Positions 15,614 to 24,305 of a DNA stretch of 62,204 nucleotides are shown piece by piece. Made by a program: the position numbers and the translations under genes. The stretch is taken from positions 1 to 62,204 of the forward strand of contig JAHELV010000022.1 of assembly GCA_024644015.1 (NCBI GenBank), given 5' to 3'. Origin of the DNA: Nitriliruptorales bacterium (GTDB lineage: Bacteria; Actinomycetota; Nitriliruptoria; Euzebyales; JAHELV01). A model generated the notes under the pieces. The model ran no database searches. It saw only the letters and a list, made by a program, of their open reading frames with translations, and was not told the DNA's origin. Positions within the stretch are counted from its first letter, which is position 1. Each line of letters starts with the position of its first letter.

Positions 15614-16849
15614 ATGTCCAGCGACCCCGACGCTGCGCAGACCGTGCTGTTCGTCGACGACGAACCGCGGGTGCTGCGAGCGCTCCGCCGACTCCTGCGC
15701 GACGATCGCTGGAGGGTGCACACCGCCAGCAGCGGCGCGGCCGCCATGGCGCTGCTCCACACGCGCGACGTCGACGTGGTCGTGTCCGACTTCCGGATGC
15801 CCGACATGGACGGGGTCGGCCTGCTCGAACGTGTCCGGGACGACCACCCCGCCGCGGTCCGCGTGATGCTGTCGGGCGAGATCGACGACGTCCATCTGGC
15901 GCGTAGCACCGCCGTCGCCCACCAATGGCTGACCAAACCGTGCGAGCCCGAGCGCATCGTCGGCATGCTGGAGCGAGCCGGCACCCTGCGTGAGATGCTC
16001 GAGCGCGAAGAGGTCCGGGCACTCATCGGCGGGCTGGGCGGCCTGCCTACGTCGCCCAATCTGTGGTCCCGCCTGCAGCAGGCGCTCGCCGACCCGGATG
16101 GGACCGTGGACGACGTCGCGCTGATCGTGGCGGGCGACGCAGGCATGTCGGCGAAGGTGCTCCAACTCGTCAACTCGGCATTCATGGGCCTGCCACGCGC
16201 CGTGAGCAGCATCCGCGAGGCGATCGTGTACATCGGCATGGAAACGGTGCGCATGCTGGTCGTGTCGGTGGAGGTCTTTCGGGCCTTCCCCTTGGATCCG
16301 CGGATCGCGAGCCTGTCGATCGACGCCCTGTCCGCCCACGGCCAGGCGTGCGCGCAGCTCGTGCGCTCGCAGCTGTACGACCCCATCGCACGGGAGCACG
16401 CAGCGGCCGCCGCGATGCTGCAGGACGTCGGCCAGCTTGTCCACGCCAGTTGCGATCCCGGCGGCTACGCGCCAGTGCTCGAAGAAGCCGTCGAGTCCGG
16501 GCGCAGCCTGCACGACGTCGAGCGGGCGCGGTTCGGTTTCACCCATGCTGACGTGGGCGCCTATCTCCTGACCCTGTGGGGTCTGCCGCCGGCGATCGTC
16601 GCCGCGGTCCGGCGGCACCACGAGCCCCTCGGCCGCCTCGGCCACGCCGAGCCTGGCGCGACGTCGGCCGTTCGCATCTCGCATCTGCTGGTGCACACGC
16701 ACAACCGCCGAGCAGGAGATCCGGGCGATCGGAGTGCTCCAGCGGCCATCGACATCGAACTCGCGGAAGCGGTGCCACCGGACGTCCTCGAGCGCTGGAC
16801 CGCCGGCGCCGTGCGGGGTGCCGCGGCCGAGGAGGTGCAGTGCCCGTGA
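15614..16849 (+). CDS. Response regulator with HDOD output domain
   Basis: A 411-aa protein. The receiver domain (residues ~8-125) has the acidic pair in VLFVDDEPRVLRAL, phosphoacceptor D59 (VVVSDFRMPDMDG) and the switch Lys in LTKPCEP. The HDOD domain (residues ~140-340) has VAGDAGMSAKVLQLVNSAFM, typical of HDOD and not of active HD phosphodiesterases. HDOD proteins usually scaffold signalling partners. The start is ATG 15614, where receiver homology begins. Its stop overlaps the next gene's GTG start, so all three signalling genes form one operon. Confidence 0.88.
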   Translation: MSSDPDAAQTVLFVDDEPRVLRALRRLLRDDRWRVHTASSGAAAMALLHTRDVDVVVSDFRMPDMDGVGLLERVRDDHPAAVRVMLSGEIDDVHLARSTAVAHQWLTKPCEPERIVGMLERAGTLREMLEREEVRALIGGLGGLPTSPNLWSRLQQALADPDGTVDDVALIVAGDAGMSAKVLQLVNSAFMGLPRAVSSIREAIVYIGMETVRMLVVSVEVFRAFPLDPRIASLSIDALSAHGQACAQLVRSQLYDPIAREHAAAAAMLQDVGQLVHASCDPGGYAPVLEEAVESGRSLHDVERARFGFTHADVGAYLLTLWGLPPAIVAAVRRHHEPLGRLGHAEPGATSAVRISHLLVHTHNRRAGDPGDRSAPAAIDIELAEAVPPDVLERWTAGAVRGAAAEEVQCP

Positions 16850-18048
16850 CGCTCCCGACGACCGAGCCGGTGACGGCACGAGACTCCGCCGTCACCCGAC
16901 CGCGGATCATGCTCGTCGACGACGAGCCGGCACTGCTGACGTCGATGCGCCGGCAGCTGAGCTCGAGGTTCCGCGTCGAGACGTCAGATGATCCGGTGGA
17001 CGCACTGGCACGCCTCGCGGACATCGACGACCTGTCCGTGGTCGTCTCCGACATGCGGATGCCGGTGATGAACGGGGCGTCGTTCCTTCGTGGCGTGCGG
17101 GAACGCGCGCCCGACGTCACCCGGGTGCTGCTCACCGGCTACGCCGAGGTCGACACCGCGGTCGCGGCGGTCAACGAGGGTCAGATCTTCCGGTTCCTGT
17201 CCAAGCCGATCTCACCCGAGGCGTTCGCCGCGTGCCTCGACGACGCGGTGCGCCAGCACGCACTGGTCACGGCGGAGCGCGAATTGCTCGAGCGGACGCT
17301 GCGCAGCAGCGTGATGGCGTTGGTCGAGACGCTCGCGATGGCCAACCCGATGGCGTTCGCACGCGCGACACGTATCGCCAGAAGGGTGACGCTGCTGGGT
17401 GCGGTGCTCGACGTCGAGGATCAGTGGGCCGTCGAAGTCGCCGCGATGCTGACACACATCGCTGCCGTCGAGCTCCCGCCCGGCGTGAACGAGCGCCTGC
17501 ACCGCGGTCAGGAGCTGACGACCCGCCAGGCGGAGGCAGTCGCTGCGCTGCCGGCGCGCTCCGTCGCGTTGATCGCCGACATCCCGCGCCTCGACGCGGT
17601 CAGGCGCATCATCCGGTGGCAGTGTCAGCGCTACGACGGTCGCGGCCCGGTGGAGCCCGACGCCGGCGGAGACGCGATTCCGCTCGGCGCCCGCATGCTG
17701 CGGGCGGTCACCGACTACGACGCGTTGGAGGCCCGCGGGATGTCGGTGACGGCCGCGCTCCAACGGTTGTGCGCCGAGACGGGCCTGCACGACCCTGACG
17801 TGCTCGAGGCGCTGCGGACGTCGCTGGCCGACCTGCACCACGAGACCCGCTATGTCCAGCTTGCGGACCTCGAACCCGGTCAGGTGCTCGCACGCGACCT
17901 CGTCACGGTCAACGGCACACTGCTCGTCTCCCGCGGTCAGCAGCTGACCGGTCGGATCGTCAACAGCGTTCGCAACTGGGCCGGCCACACCGCGATCGAG
18001 CAGCCGATCGCCGTGCGGGCAGGCCCCGACGCGGATCCCCCGGCGTGA
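16846..18048 (+). CDS. Response regulator with degenerate HD-GYP domain
   Basis: A 400-aa protein. The receiver (residues ~18-135) has IMLVDDEPALL, D69 (VVVSDMRMPVMNG) and FLSKPIS. The output region follows the HD-GYP fold in order, but the catalytic HD is replaced (AAMLTHIAAVELP), the HH pair is WQCQ, and GYP reads DGRGPVEP. It is therefore unlikely to cleave cyclic-di-GMP and may only bind a ligand or partner. GTG 16846 overlaps the previous stop (GTGA); GTG 16840 is an alternative, with GGAGG at 16831-16835. Confidence 0.85.
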   Translation: MTLPTTEPVTARDSAVTRPRIMLVDDEPALLTSMRRQLSSRFRVETSDDPVDALARLADIDDLSVVVSDMRMPVMNGASFLRGVRERAPDVTRVLLTGYAEVDTAVAAVNEGQIFRFLSKPISPEAFAACLDDAVRQHALVTAERELLERTLRSSVMALVETLAMANPMAFARATRIARRVTLLGAVLDVEDQWAVEVAAMLTHIAAVELPPGVNERLHRGQELTTRQAEAVAALPARSVALIADIPRLDAVRRIIRWQCQRYDGRGPVEPDAGGDAIPLGARMLRAVTDYDALEARGMSVTAALQRLCAETGLHDPDVLEALRTSLADLHHETRYVQLADLEPGQVLARDLVTVNGTLLVSRGQQLTGRIVNSVRNWAGHTAIEQPIAVRAGPDADPPA

Positions 18049-19247
18049 GCCCAGACCGCGAACGCTCCGCGCCGCAGGCGGACGGTGGCCCGCTCGACGC
18101 CCAGCAGCTGCTGCGTGGGATCCCCGACCAGTTGCTGTGGATCGACCGCGACGGTCGCGTGCTCGCGGTCAAGCCTGCGAGCAATGGCGACGACGTCGTC
18201 GACGACGAGCTGCTCGCCGAGGTGCGGCGGCACATGTGCACCGCCATCGACGGCGGCGCCGCCGTGGGGTTCGCGTACGTGGCGGGCCACGAAATGGGCG
18301 ACTACCACGTCGAAGCCCGCATCATCCCCGGCGAGGACAGGAGCGCGCTGGTCATCCTGCGAAACACCACTGACGAGCGCCGACTCGAAGACGAGCTGCG
18401 CCACGCCCAGCGCCTGGAGGCCATCGGACGTCTCGCCGGTGGGATCGCGCACGAGATCAACACGCCCATCCAGTTCATCGGCGACAACGTCCGCTTCCTG
18501 CGCGACGCGTTCACCGCGACCATCGAGCTCGTGACGGCCTACCGGGCCTGCCTGTTCAGCGACCGTGAGATGTCCCGACAGGAGCGCGTGGAGATCGCCG
18601 AGGCCGCGGAGCGCCAGGCTGATGTCGAGTTCCTCACCGGCGAGGTCCCGTCCGCGGTCGAGGAGACCCTCGAGGGGGTGGAGCGGGTCGCTGCCATCGT
18701 CCGCGCCATGAAGGTCGTCGGACGTCCAGGCCAGACCGAGCAGCGGCCGGCGGACATCAACGGCGCCATCGAGAGCACGGTCGTCGTCACCCGCAGCGAA
18801 TACAAGCACGTCGCCGACGTCGAGCTGGACCTGGGTGAACTGCCACCCGTCGTGTGCCATCTCGGCGAACTGACGCAGGTGCTGGTCAACCTCATCGTCA
18901 ACGCCGCACACGCCATCGCCGATCGCTTCGCGGAATCGCGCGGCTGCGGACGCATCCGCATCAGCACGCGCGCCGGCCCGAGCGCGGTGGTGATCGAGGT
19001 GTCCGACAACGGTTCCGGCATCCCCGACGACATCCGCCATCGGATCTTCGAGCAGTTCTTCACCACCAAGGAGGTCGGCAGGGGCAGCGGGCAGGGCCTG
19101 TCGCTCGCGCGGTCGGTGGTCGTCGACCATCACGGCGGTTCGCTGACCGTTGACTCGACGCCCGGCCACGGCACGACATTCGTCGTGCGGCTGCCCATCG
19201 CCGGTGCCGCACCGACCACGCCGCCGCCGCGTGGTCAGATCGGCTGA
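18045..19247 (+). CDS. Sensor histidine kinase (PAS-like, HisKA, HATPase)
   Basis: A 400-aa soluble kinase without transmembrane segments. A PAS-like sensor region spans ~20-108; the H-box is [19 protein letters not shown] with H136; the ATPase domain has the N-box ([14 protein letters not shown]), DNGSGIP and [11 protein letters not shown]. It likely phosphorylates the two response regulators encoded just upstream. The GTG start overlaps the previous stop by 4 nt. Its 3' end overlaps the convergent nei-type gene by 13 bp. Confidence 0.92.
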   Translation: MSPDRERSAPQADGGPLDAQQLLRGIPDQLLWIDRDGRVLAVKPASNGDDVVDDELLAEVRRHMCTAIDGGAAVGFAYVAGHEMGDYHVEARIIPGEDRSALVILRNTTDERRLEDELRHAQRLEAIGRLAGGIAHEINTPIQFIGDNVRFLRDAFTATIELVTAYRACLFSDREMSRQERVEIAEAAERQADVEFLTGEVPSAVEETLEGVERVAAIVRAMKVVGRPGQTEQRPADINGAIESTVVVTRSEYKHVADVELDLGELPPVVCHLGELTQVLVNLIVNAAHAIADRFAESRGCGRIRISTRAGPSAVVIEVSDNGSGIPDDIRHRIFEQFFTTKEVGRGSGQGLSLARSVVVDHHGGSLTVDSTPGHGTTFVVRLPIAGAAPTTPPPRGQIG

Positions 19248-20056
19248 CACCGGGGGCAGGCGAAGACCGGCCGCCCGCCCAGCTCCCAGGACCGGATCGG
19301 CGTACCGCAGCGGCGACACGGCTGCCCGGTCCGCCTGTACACGTACAACCGCTCGTCGCTGCGCAGGCGCGACGGCGGTCGAGAGCGGTCCTGCGGGATG
19401 ATCGTGATGATCCGCCCACGGCGCTCACCGGCGGCGAGCAGGCGGCGCAGCAGGTGCCACAGGTCGTCGAACGCCGCGCGGTCGATCTCACAGGCCGGTC
19501 GGTCGGGGTGCACACCGAGCAGGAACAGCAGCTCGGCCCGGTAGACGTTGCCGACCCCCGCGATGACGCGCTGGTCCAGGAGCGCCTGGCCGATGGCCGC
19601 GCGGCGGCGGCGCAGCGCCGCGAAGGCGGGTGCGGGATCGTCGCCGCGGAGCGGATCCGGTCCAAGCCGGCCACGCAGTTCGGCCTCCGTGCCGGGATCG
19701 ATCAGCTCGCACGCCGTCGGACCCGCGAGCTGGATCTCCGCGTCCTCGGTGGACAGCACCAGCCGGGTGCCGGCGGTCGGCGAGCGTGGGTCCGCACCGT
19801 ACTGACGGAACTTGCCGAACAGCCCGAGATGGACGTGCAGCGCCAGGGCGCCGGCCTCCCCTTCGGGCCGTCCGTTCGCACCGAAGCGGTAGAACAGGTG
19901 CTTGCCATGGGCGTCCACGCCGTGCAGCGTCGTGCCGTCCAACATCGCTGCGCCCGCGGCGAACCGGCCCTGCGGCGACCATGCCGCAACCCGCTCACCG
20001 GCGAACAGCTCTCGGTGCAGCCGCGCATAGCGGTGGATGGTGTGTCCCTCGGGCAC
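19235..20056 (-). CDS. nei: Nei/Fpg-family DNA glycosylase (endonuclease VIII type)
   Basis: A 273-aa base-excision enzyme. The start VPEGHTIHRYARLH gives Pro2 (catalytic amine) and Glu3 (acid). VIAGVGNVYRAELLF is the H2TH motif, and the C-terminal zinc finger is CRRCGTPI ... CPRC. These are features of actinobacterial Nei1, which removes oxidised pyrimidines. GTG 20056 is required to place Pro at position 2; the open frame runs further upstream with no homology. It follows gcvPB by 8 bp. Confidence 0.9.
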   Translation of the reverse strand: MPEGHTIHRYARLHRELFAGERVAAWSPQGRFAAGAAMLDGTTLHGVDAHGKHLFYRFGANGRPEGEAGALALHVHLGLFGKFRQYGADPRSPTAGTRLVLSTEDAEIQLAGPTACELIDPGTEAELRGRLGPDPLRGDDPAPAFAALRRRRAAIGQALLDQRVIAGVGNVYRAELLFLLGVHPDRPACEIDRAAFDDLWHLLRRLLAAGERRGRIITIIPQDRSRPPSRLRSDERLYVYRRTGQPCRRCGTPIRSWELGGRPVFACPRCQPI

Positions 20057-20064
20057 GGCCCGGT

Positions 20065-21558
20065 CTAGTCGTCGGTCTCCGGGGTCCACCGCAGCACCGG
20101 TCGGCGTGCGGCGGACGCCTCGTCGAGCCGGCGGACCGGCGTCGAGCGCGGCGCGTCGTGCAGGATGTCTGGATCCTGCGCGGCCTCCCCCACCGCCTGC
20201 GCGAGTGCGGCCGCGAAGCCGTCGAGCGTCTCGGGCGCCTCGGTCTCGGTCGGCTCGATCATCAACGCCTCGTCGACGATGAGCGGGAAGTAGTTGGTTG
20301 GCGGGTGATAGCCCAGGTCGATCAGACGCTTGCACACGTCGAGCACTCTGACCCCGTGCTCTCGTACCGCGGTGCCGCACAACACGAACTCGTGCATCGG
20401 CGGGTGCTGGGGGTATGCCAATGGCAGCGCCTCACCGGTCCGCCGCGCCAGGTAGTTCGCATTCAACACGGCTTTCGCGCTCATCGACGCCAGGCCGTCA
20501 CTGCCGTGTCGTTGCAGGTACGACAGGGCGCGCAGAAGCACGCCGACGTTGCCGTGAAACCCGTGTACCCGGCCGATGGACAGCGGCCGATCCCAGTCGA
20601 AGCGGTAGCCGGACGGTGGTTCGCCGTCGGCGACGATCACCGGGGCTGGCAGGTACGGCGTCAGCTCCTCGCTCACGACGACCGGTCCCGCGCCAGGACC
20701 GCCGCCGCCGTGGGGCGTGGCGAAGGTCTTGTGTACGTTGAGGTGCACGACATCGAACCCCATGTCGCCCGGCCGTACCCGGCCGGCAATCGCGTTGAAG
20801 TTGGCGCCGTCGTAGTACAGCAGCCCGCCGACGTCGTGGATCGCGGCCGCGATCCGTTCGATCTCGACCTCGAACAGCCCGAGGGTGTTGGGATTGGTCA
20901 GCATCAGGCCCGCGGTCCGCTCGTTGACGAGGGCCTCCAATGCCCCGACGTCGACGAGCCCGTCCGGCCCGGACGGTACGGTCACGGCCTCGAATCCGGC
21001 GGTGGTTGCGCTGGCGGGATTGGTGCCGTGCGCCGAGTCCGGCACGATGATCACGTCACGGTCGTCGTGGCGGTGCTCGTGGTAGGCGCGGATCATCAGC
21101 AGTCCCACCAGTTCGCCCTGGGCGCCTGCGGCCGGTTGCAGCGTCGCGGCGTGCAGGCCGGTGAGCTCGGTCAGCCACTGCTCGAGCTCCCACAGCGCGC
21201 GAAGCGTGCCCTGGACCGCCGCCGGCGGCGCCCACGGGTGCGCGTCGCGAAACCCTGGCAGAGCGGCGACCCGCTCGGCCACACGTGGGTTGTACTTCAT
21301 CGAGCATGAACCCAACGGGTAGAAGCCGACGTCGATGCCATGGTTGCGTTGGGCCATCCGGGTGAAGTGGCGGACGAGGTCCAGCTCCGCAATCTCGGGC
21401 AGCAGCGGGGCCCGCTCGGCCAGCTCGACCCCATCGAGTACGACATCGACATCGACGTCGGGCACGTCGGTCACCGGCAGCTCGCTGGATCGCCGACCCG
21501 GCCGCGACCGCTCGAACAGCGTCGGCTCCGTCTGGTTCCGGGCACCCATGACCGTCAT
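20065..21558 (-). CDS. gcvPB: Glycine dehydrogenase (decarboxylating) subunit 2
   Basis: A 497-aa P-protein beta subunit of the glycine cleavage system. The PLP lysine is in HLNVHKTFATPHGGGGPGAG (near residue 277). FYPLGSCSMKYNPRV and QPAAGAQGELVGLLMIRAYH are family signatures. With GcvPA it decarboxylates glycine and passes the aminomethyl group to lipoyl-GcvH, encoded 5 kb upstream in the same block. The start overlaps the gcvPA stop by 4 nt. Confidence 0.97.
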   Translation of the reverse strand: MTVMGARNQTEPTLFERSRPGRRSSELPVTDVPDVDVDVVLDGVELAERAPLLPEIAELDLVRHFTRMAQRNHGIDVGFYPLGSCSMKYNPRVAERVAALPGFRDAHPWAPPAAVQGTLRALWELEQWLTELTGLHAATLQPAAGAQGELVGLLMIRAYHEHRHDDRDVIIVPDSAHGTNPASATTAGFEAVTVPSGPDGLVDVGALEALVNERTAGLMLTNPNTLGLFEVEIERIAAAIHDVGGLLYYDGANFNAIAGRVRPGDMGFDVVHLNVHKTFATPHGGGGPGAGPVVVSEELTPYLPAPVIVADGEPPSGYRFDWDRPLSIGRVHGFHGNVGVLLRALSYLQRHGSDGLASMSAKAVLNANYLARRTGEALPLAYPQHPPMHEFVLCGTAVREHGVRVLDVCKRLIDLGYHPPTNYFPLIVDEALMIEPTETEAPETLDGFAAALAQAVGEAAQDPDILHDAPRSTPVRRLDEASAARRPVLRWTPETDD

Positions 21559-22898
21559 CGTTGATCCTTCAACTGCCGCTGCAGCGCGCCGGCAAGGCCT
21601 GCGATGTCCGCCGACGTGCGGCGTTCACTGGCCGCGACCATGACGAGTGGGCCGCCGGCACCGCGGGGGTCGTCGACGAGCGGACCGACCAGATACCCCT
21701 CGTCGCACAGCCCGTCGATGATCGCTGCCGGGTCGACGTCGCGCAGACGCAACGCGAACTCCTTGAGGAACGGCCCCCCGAACGCGAGGTCCACACCGTC
21801 GAGCGCAGTCAACTGCTCGGCGGCCGCTCGGGCGCGGCGGAGGCAGCCCAGCGCCAGCTCGCGCAGTCCCTGCGGCCCGAGCCACGCCATGTAGACGGTG
21901 GCCGCGACCGCGCTCAGGGTCTGGTTGGTGCAGATGTTGCTCGTCGCGCGCTCCCGCCGGATGTCCTGCTCGCGGGTCCGCAGGGTCATGACATACCCGC
22001 GCCGGCCATCGACGTCGACCGTACGACCGACGACGCGACCAGGCAGGCGGCGCTCGTAGCCCGCGGCACACGCGAGGAAGCCCACCGTCGGGCCACCGAA
22101 GTTCAGGCCCTGGCCCAGCGGCTGCCCGTCGCCCACGACGATGTCGGCGCCCAACGATCCAGGGGTGGCCAACAGGCCCACCGCGGTCGGTTCGAGCTTG
22201 ACGATCAGCAACGCGCCGGCAGCGTGCGCGGCCTCGGCGTGCGCGCGGAGGTCCTCGACGATGCCGAAGCAGTTGGGCTGCGCGACGACGACCGCGGCGA
22301 CATCTCCTGGGATGTCGCGCACGACGGTCCGGCCGTCGGCGACGACAGCGAGCGGGTCGAGCGGACGACGGAGCGGATGCGCATACGTGCCCAGCACCGT
22401 TCGGGTGGGCGCGTCGACGCCGTCGGAGACCAGCAGCCGCGATCGCCTGGTCGCCGCGCAGGCCATGGCGGCCGCCTCGGCGACGGCGCTCGCGCCGTCG
22501 TACAGGCTGGCGTTCGCGACCGGCAGCCCGGTCAGTTCACAGACCATCGTCTGGAACTCGAAGAGGATCTGCAGGATCCCCTGACTGACCTCCGGCTGGT
22601 ACGGCGTGTAGGAGGTCAGCAGCTCGCCGCGCTGCAGCACGGCGTCGACGACGGCCGGCACGTAGTGGTCGTAGGCCCCGCCGCCGGCGAAACACACCAG
22701 GTCGGTGCGGTTGGCAGCGGCAAGCCGGGCGCTGTCGGCAAGCGTTTCGTCCTCGCTACGTCCCGGTGGCAGGTCGAGGGGCCGAGCGATACGCAGATGC
22801 GCGGGGATGTGCGCGAACAGATCGTCAAGCTGGTCGTGCCCGAGCAGGTCGAGCATGGAGGAGATGTCTTCGGCGGTATGCGGTGCGTAGTCGGCCAC
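21555..22898 (-). CDS. gcvPA: Glycine dehydrogenase (decarboxylating) subunit 1
   Basis: A 447-aa P-protein alpha subunit, beginning VADYAPHTAEDISSMLDLLG, with FAGGGAYDHYVPAVVDAVLQ, TSYTPYQPEVSQGILQILFE and RREKATSN-like RRERATSNICTNQTL near the C-terminus. It forms the alpha2beta2 enzyme with GcvPB. Mycobacteria use one fused P-protein instead. GTG 22898 has AGAGGA upstream. A hairpin lies between it and the preceding merR gene. Confidence 0.96.
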   Translation of the reverse strand: MADYAPHTAEDISSMLDLLGHDQLDDLFAHIPAHLRIARPLDLPPGRSEDETLADSARLAAANRTDLVCFAGGGAYDHYVPAVVDAVLQRGELLTSYTPYQPEVSQGILQILFEFQTMVCELTGLPVANASLYDGASAVAEAAAMACAATRRSRLLVSDGVDAPTRTVLGTYAHPLRRPLDPLAVVADGRTVVRDIPGDVAAVVVAQPNCFGIVEDLRAHAEAAHAAGALLIVKLEPTAVGLLATPGSLGADIVVGDGQPLGQGLNFGGPTVGFLACAAGYERRLPGRVVGRTVDVDGRRGYVMTLRTREQDIRRERATSNICTNQTLSAVAATVYMAWLGPQGLRELALGCLRRARAAAEQLTALDGVDLAFGGPFLKEFALRLRDVDPAAIIDGLCDEGYLVGPLVDDPRGAGGPLVMVAASERRTSADIAGLAGALQRQLKDQR

Positions 22899-22917
22899 TG
22901 TTCCTCTGACGCCTCAG

Positions 22918-22937
22918 GCGCGGGTCAACTCCCGCGC
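22918..22937 (-). terminator. Hairpin between merR and gcvPA
   Basis: GCGCGGG (22918-22924) and CCCGCGC (22931-22937) flank a 6-nt loop, followed in the coding direction by a second small palindrome (CTGAGGCGTCAG) and the gcvPA ribosome site. There is no T tract. It may lower read-through or shape the gcvPA leader. Confidence 0.35.
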
Positions 22938-22967
22938 GAACCCAAGACAAGAGTAGAACAGTCCCGC

Positions 22968-23516
22968 TCAGGATCCTTCGCCGTGCGCAATGGGAGCCTC
23001 TGCCAGGTCATCGTCGACGCCGCTGGCGTCGACCGGAACGGCCGACTCGGCAGGCAACGCCGTCACTTCGGCCTCCATCTCGTCGTAGAGCGGATCGACC
23101 GCGATCGCAAAGACCCCCTGCCCACGACGCAGCAGATCGACGACGTCCCGGCTGTCGGTGGCCGCGTAGACCGTCTCGCCATCGCTGGCCAGCGTCAGGT
23201 TGCGCAGCGACAGACCGCGATCGCGGACGTAGTCGATCGCCTTGCGGATGCGCTGGAGACTGACGCCCACGTCGAGCAGCTGCTTGATCACCTTCAACGT
23301 GACGATGTCCTCGAACGAATACAGCCGCTGTGAGCCCGATCCTTCGGCGTCACGCACACCGGGTTCGACCAGTCCGGTCGTCGCCCAGTAGTCAAGCTGC
23401 CGGTAGGTGATGCCGACGACCCGACACACCGCGGGGCCGCGGTAGCCGCGACGGCCTTCGCCCAGTCCAGGTAGCGGGATGTCACGGGGAACACGAGCTG
23501 ATCGCGCCGCGCTCAT
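22968..23516 (-). CDS. MerR-family regulator (second MerR of the gcv block, Rv1830-like)
   Basis: A 182-aa regulator. The winged helix spans about residues 20-90 (YRGPAVCRVVGITYRQLDYW, TTGLVEPGV, RLYSFEDIVTLKVIKQLLDV). The C-terminus is acidic. It matches the second MerR gene found near the bifunctional nuclease gene in mycobacteria by size and position. ATG 23516 (MSAARSARVPRDIPLPG) is preferred over GTG 23582, whose extra 22 residues look non-coding. It lies 199 bp after the nuclease gene; that gap shows no other gene. Confidence 0.85.
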   Translation of the reverse strand: MSAARSARVPRDIPLPGLGEGRRGYRGPAVCRVVGITYRQLDYWATTGLVEPGVRDAEGSGSQRLYSFEDIVTLKVIKQLLDVGVSLQRIRKAIDYVRDRGLSLRNLTLASDGETVYAATDSRDVVDLLRRGQGVFAIAVDPLYDEMEAEVTALPAESAVPVDASGVDDDLAEAPIAHGEGS

Positions 23517-23714
23517 CCCGTCCGAACCACAGTGGAGTCGACGTCCATGCCACCATCCCTCGTCAGCGGTCCGCCGATTCACATCAGCGTAGTTACGTCA
23601 AGCCCGAGCACGATACCGGAAAGCGCGGCGTCCCGTCAATGCCTGGCGCCCGTTGCGCCACGGTCGGTGCCGGCTCGGGGTGGGTCGGATGTTCCGAAGC
23701 GCGCTGCGCGCACC

Positions 23715-24191
23715 TCAGGTGCGGAAGTCCTCGGGACTCACCGAGTCGATGAACTGCTTGAAGCGCTCGACTTCCTGCTCGTCCTCGTCCTCGATCTCGA
23801 TCCCCGCTTCGGCCAGCACGGCCTCCTCGGCGAAGATGGGCACAGCCGCGCGCACTGCCAACGCAATGGCGTCGGATGGCCGCGACGACACCTTGACCGT
23901 CGAGCCGTCGTGCAGCAGTTCGATCTCGGCGTAGAACGTGCCTTCACGGAGTTCGGTGACGACGATCCGCTCGACCCCGACCGACAGGTCGTCGAGCACG
24001 TTGCGCAGCAGATCGTGCGTCAGTGGCCGGGGCATCGCCACCCCCTGGAGCGCGAACGCGATCGACGTGGCTTCGGGCGCGCCGATCCAGATCGGCAGGA
24101 ACCGGAAGCCCGTCTGCTCTTTGAGGAGCACGATCGGCTGGTTGTGCGGCAATTCGACCCGAACGCCGACCAGCTCCAGCTCGATCAACAT
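23715..24191 (-). CDS. Bifunctional nuclease (BFN) domain protein
   Basis: A 158-aa protein of the DUF151/BFN family. It has MLIELELVGVRVELPHNQPI, then IVLLKEQTGFRFLPIWIGAP, RPLTHDLL and VKVSSRPSDAIALAVRAAVP. Family members have been reported as RNase/DNase in plants and are near-universal in actinobacteria, where the role is unclear. ATG 24191 has GAGG six nt upstream; ATG 24197 and GTG 24203 are alternatives. The C-terminus is very acidic. Confidence 0.9.
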   Translation of the reverse strand: MLIELELVGVRVELPHNQPIVLLKEQTGFRFLPIWIGAPEATSIAFALQGVAMPRPLTHDLLRNVLDDLSVGVERIVVTELREGTFYAEIELLHDGSTVKVSSRPSDAIALAVRAAVPIFAEEAVLAEAGIEIEDEDEQEVERFKQFIDSVSPEDFRT

Positions 24192-24305
24192 GCGCATCCT
24201 CACACCCGGCCGTGATCGCTCGGTTCTTGACCGTAGGTCCGCTACGTGTTTTCGCGGGACCAGGCTCCGCGAAGTTTATGGTCGCGCGCCCTGACCCACA
24301 ATGCG

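Noticed and set aside
22899-22967. Glycine riboswitch upstream of gcvPA
   Set aside because: Only 69 bp are available and the conserved glycine-aptamer core is not visible; just two small hairpins are.
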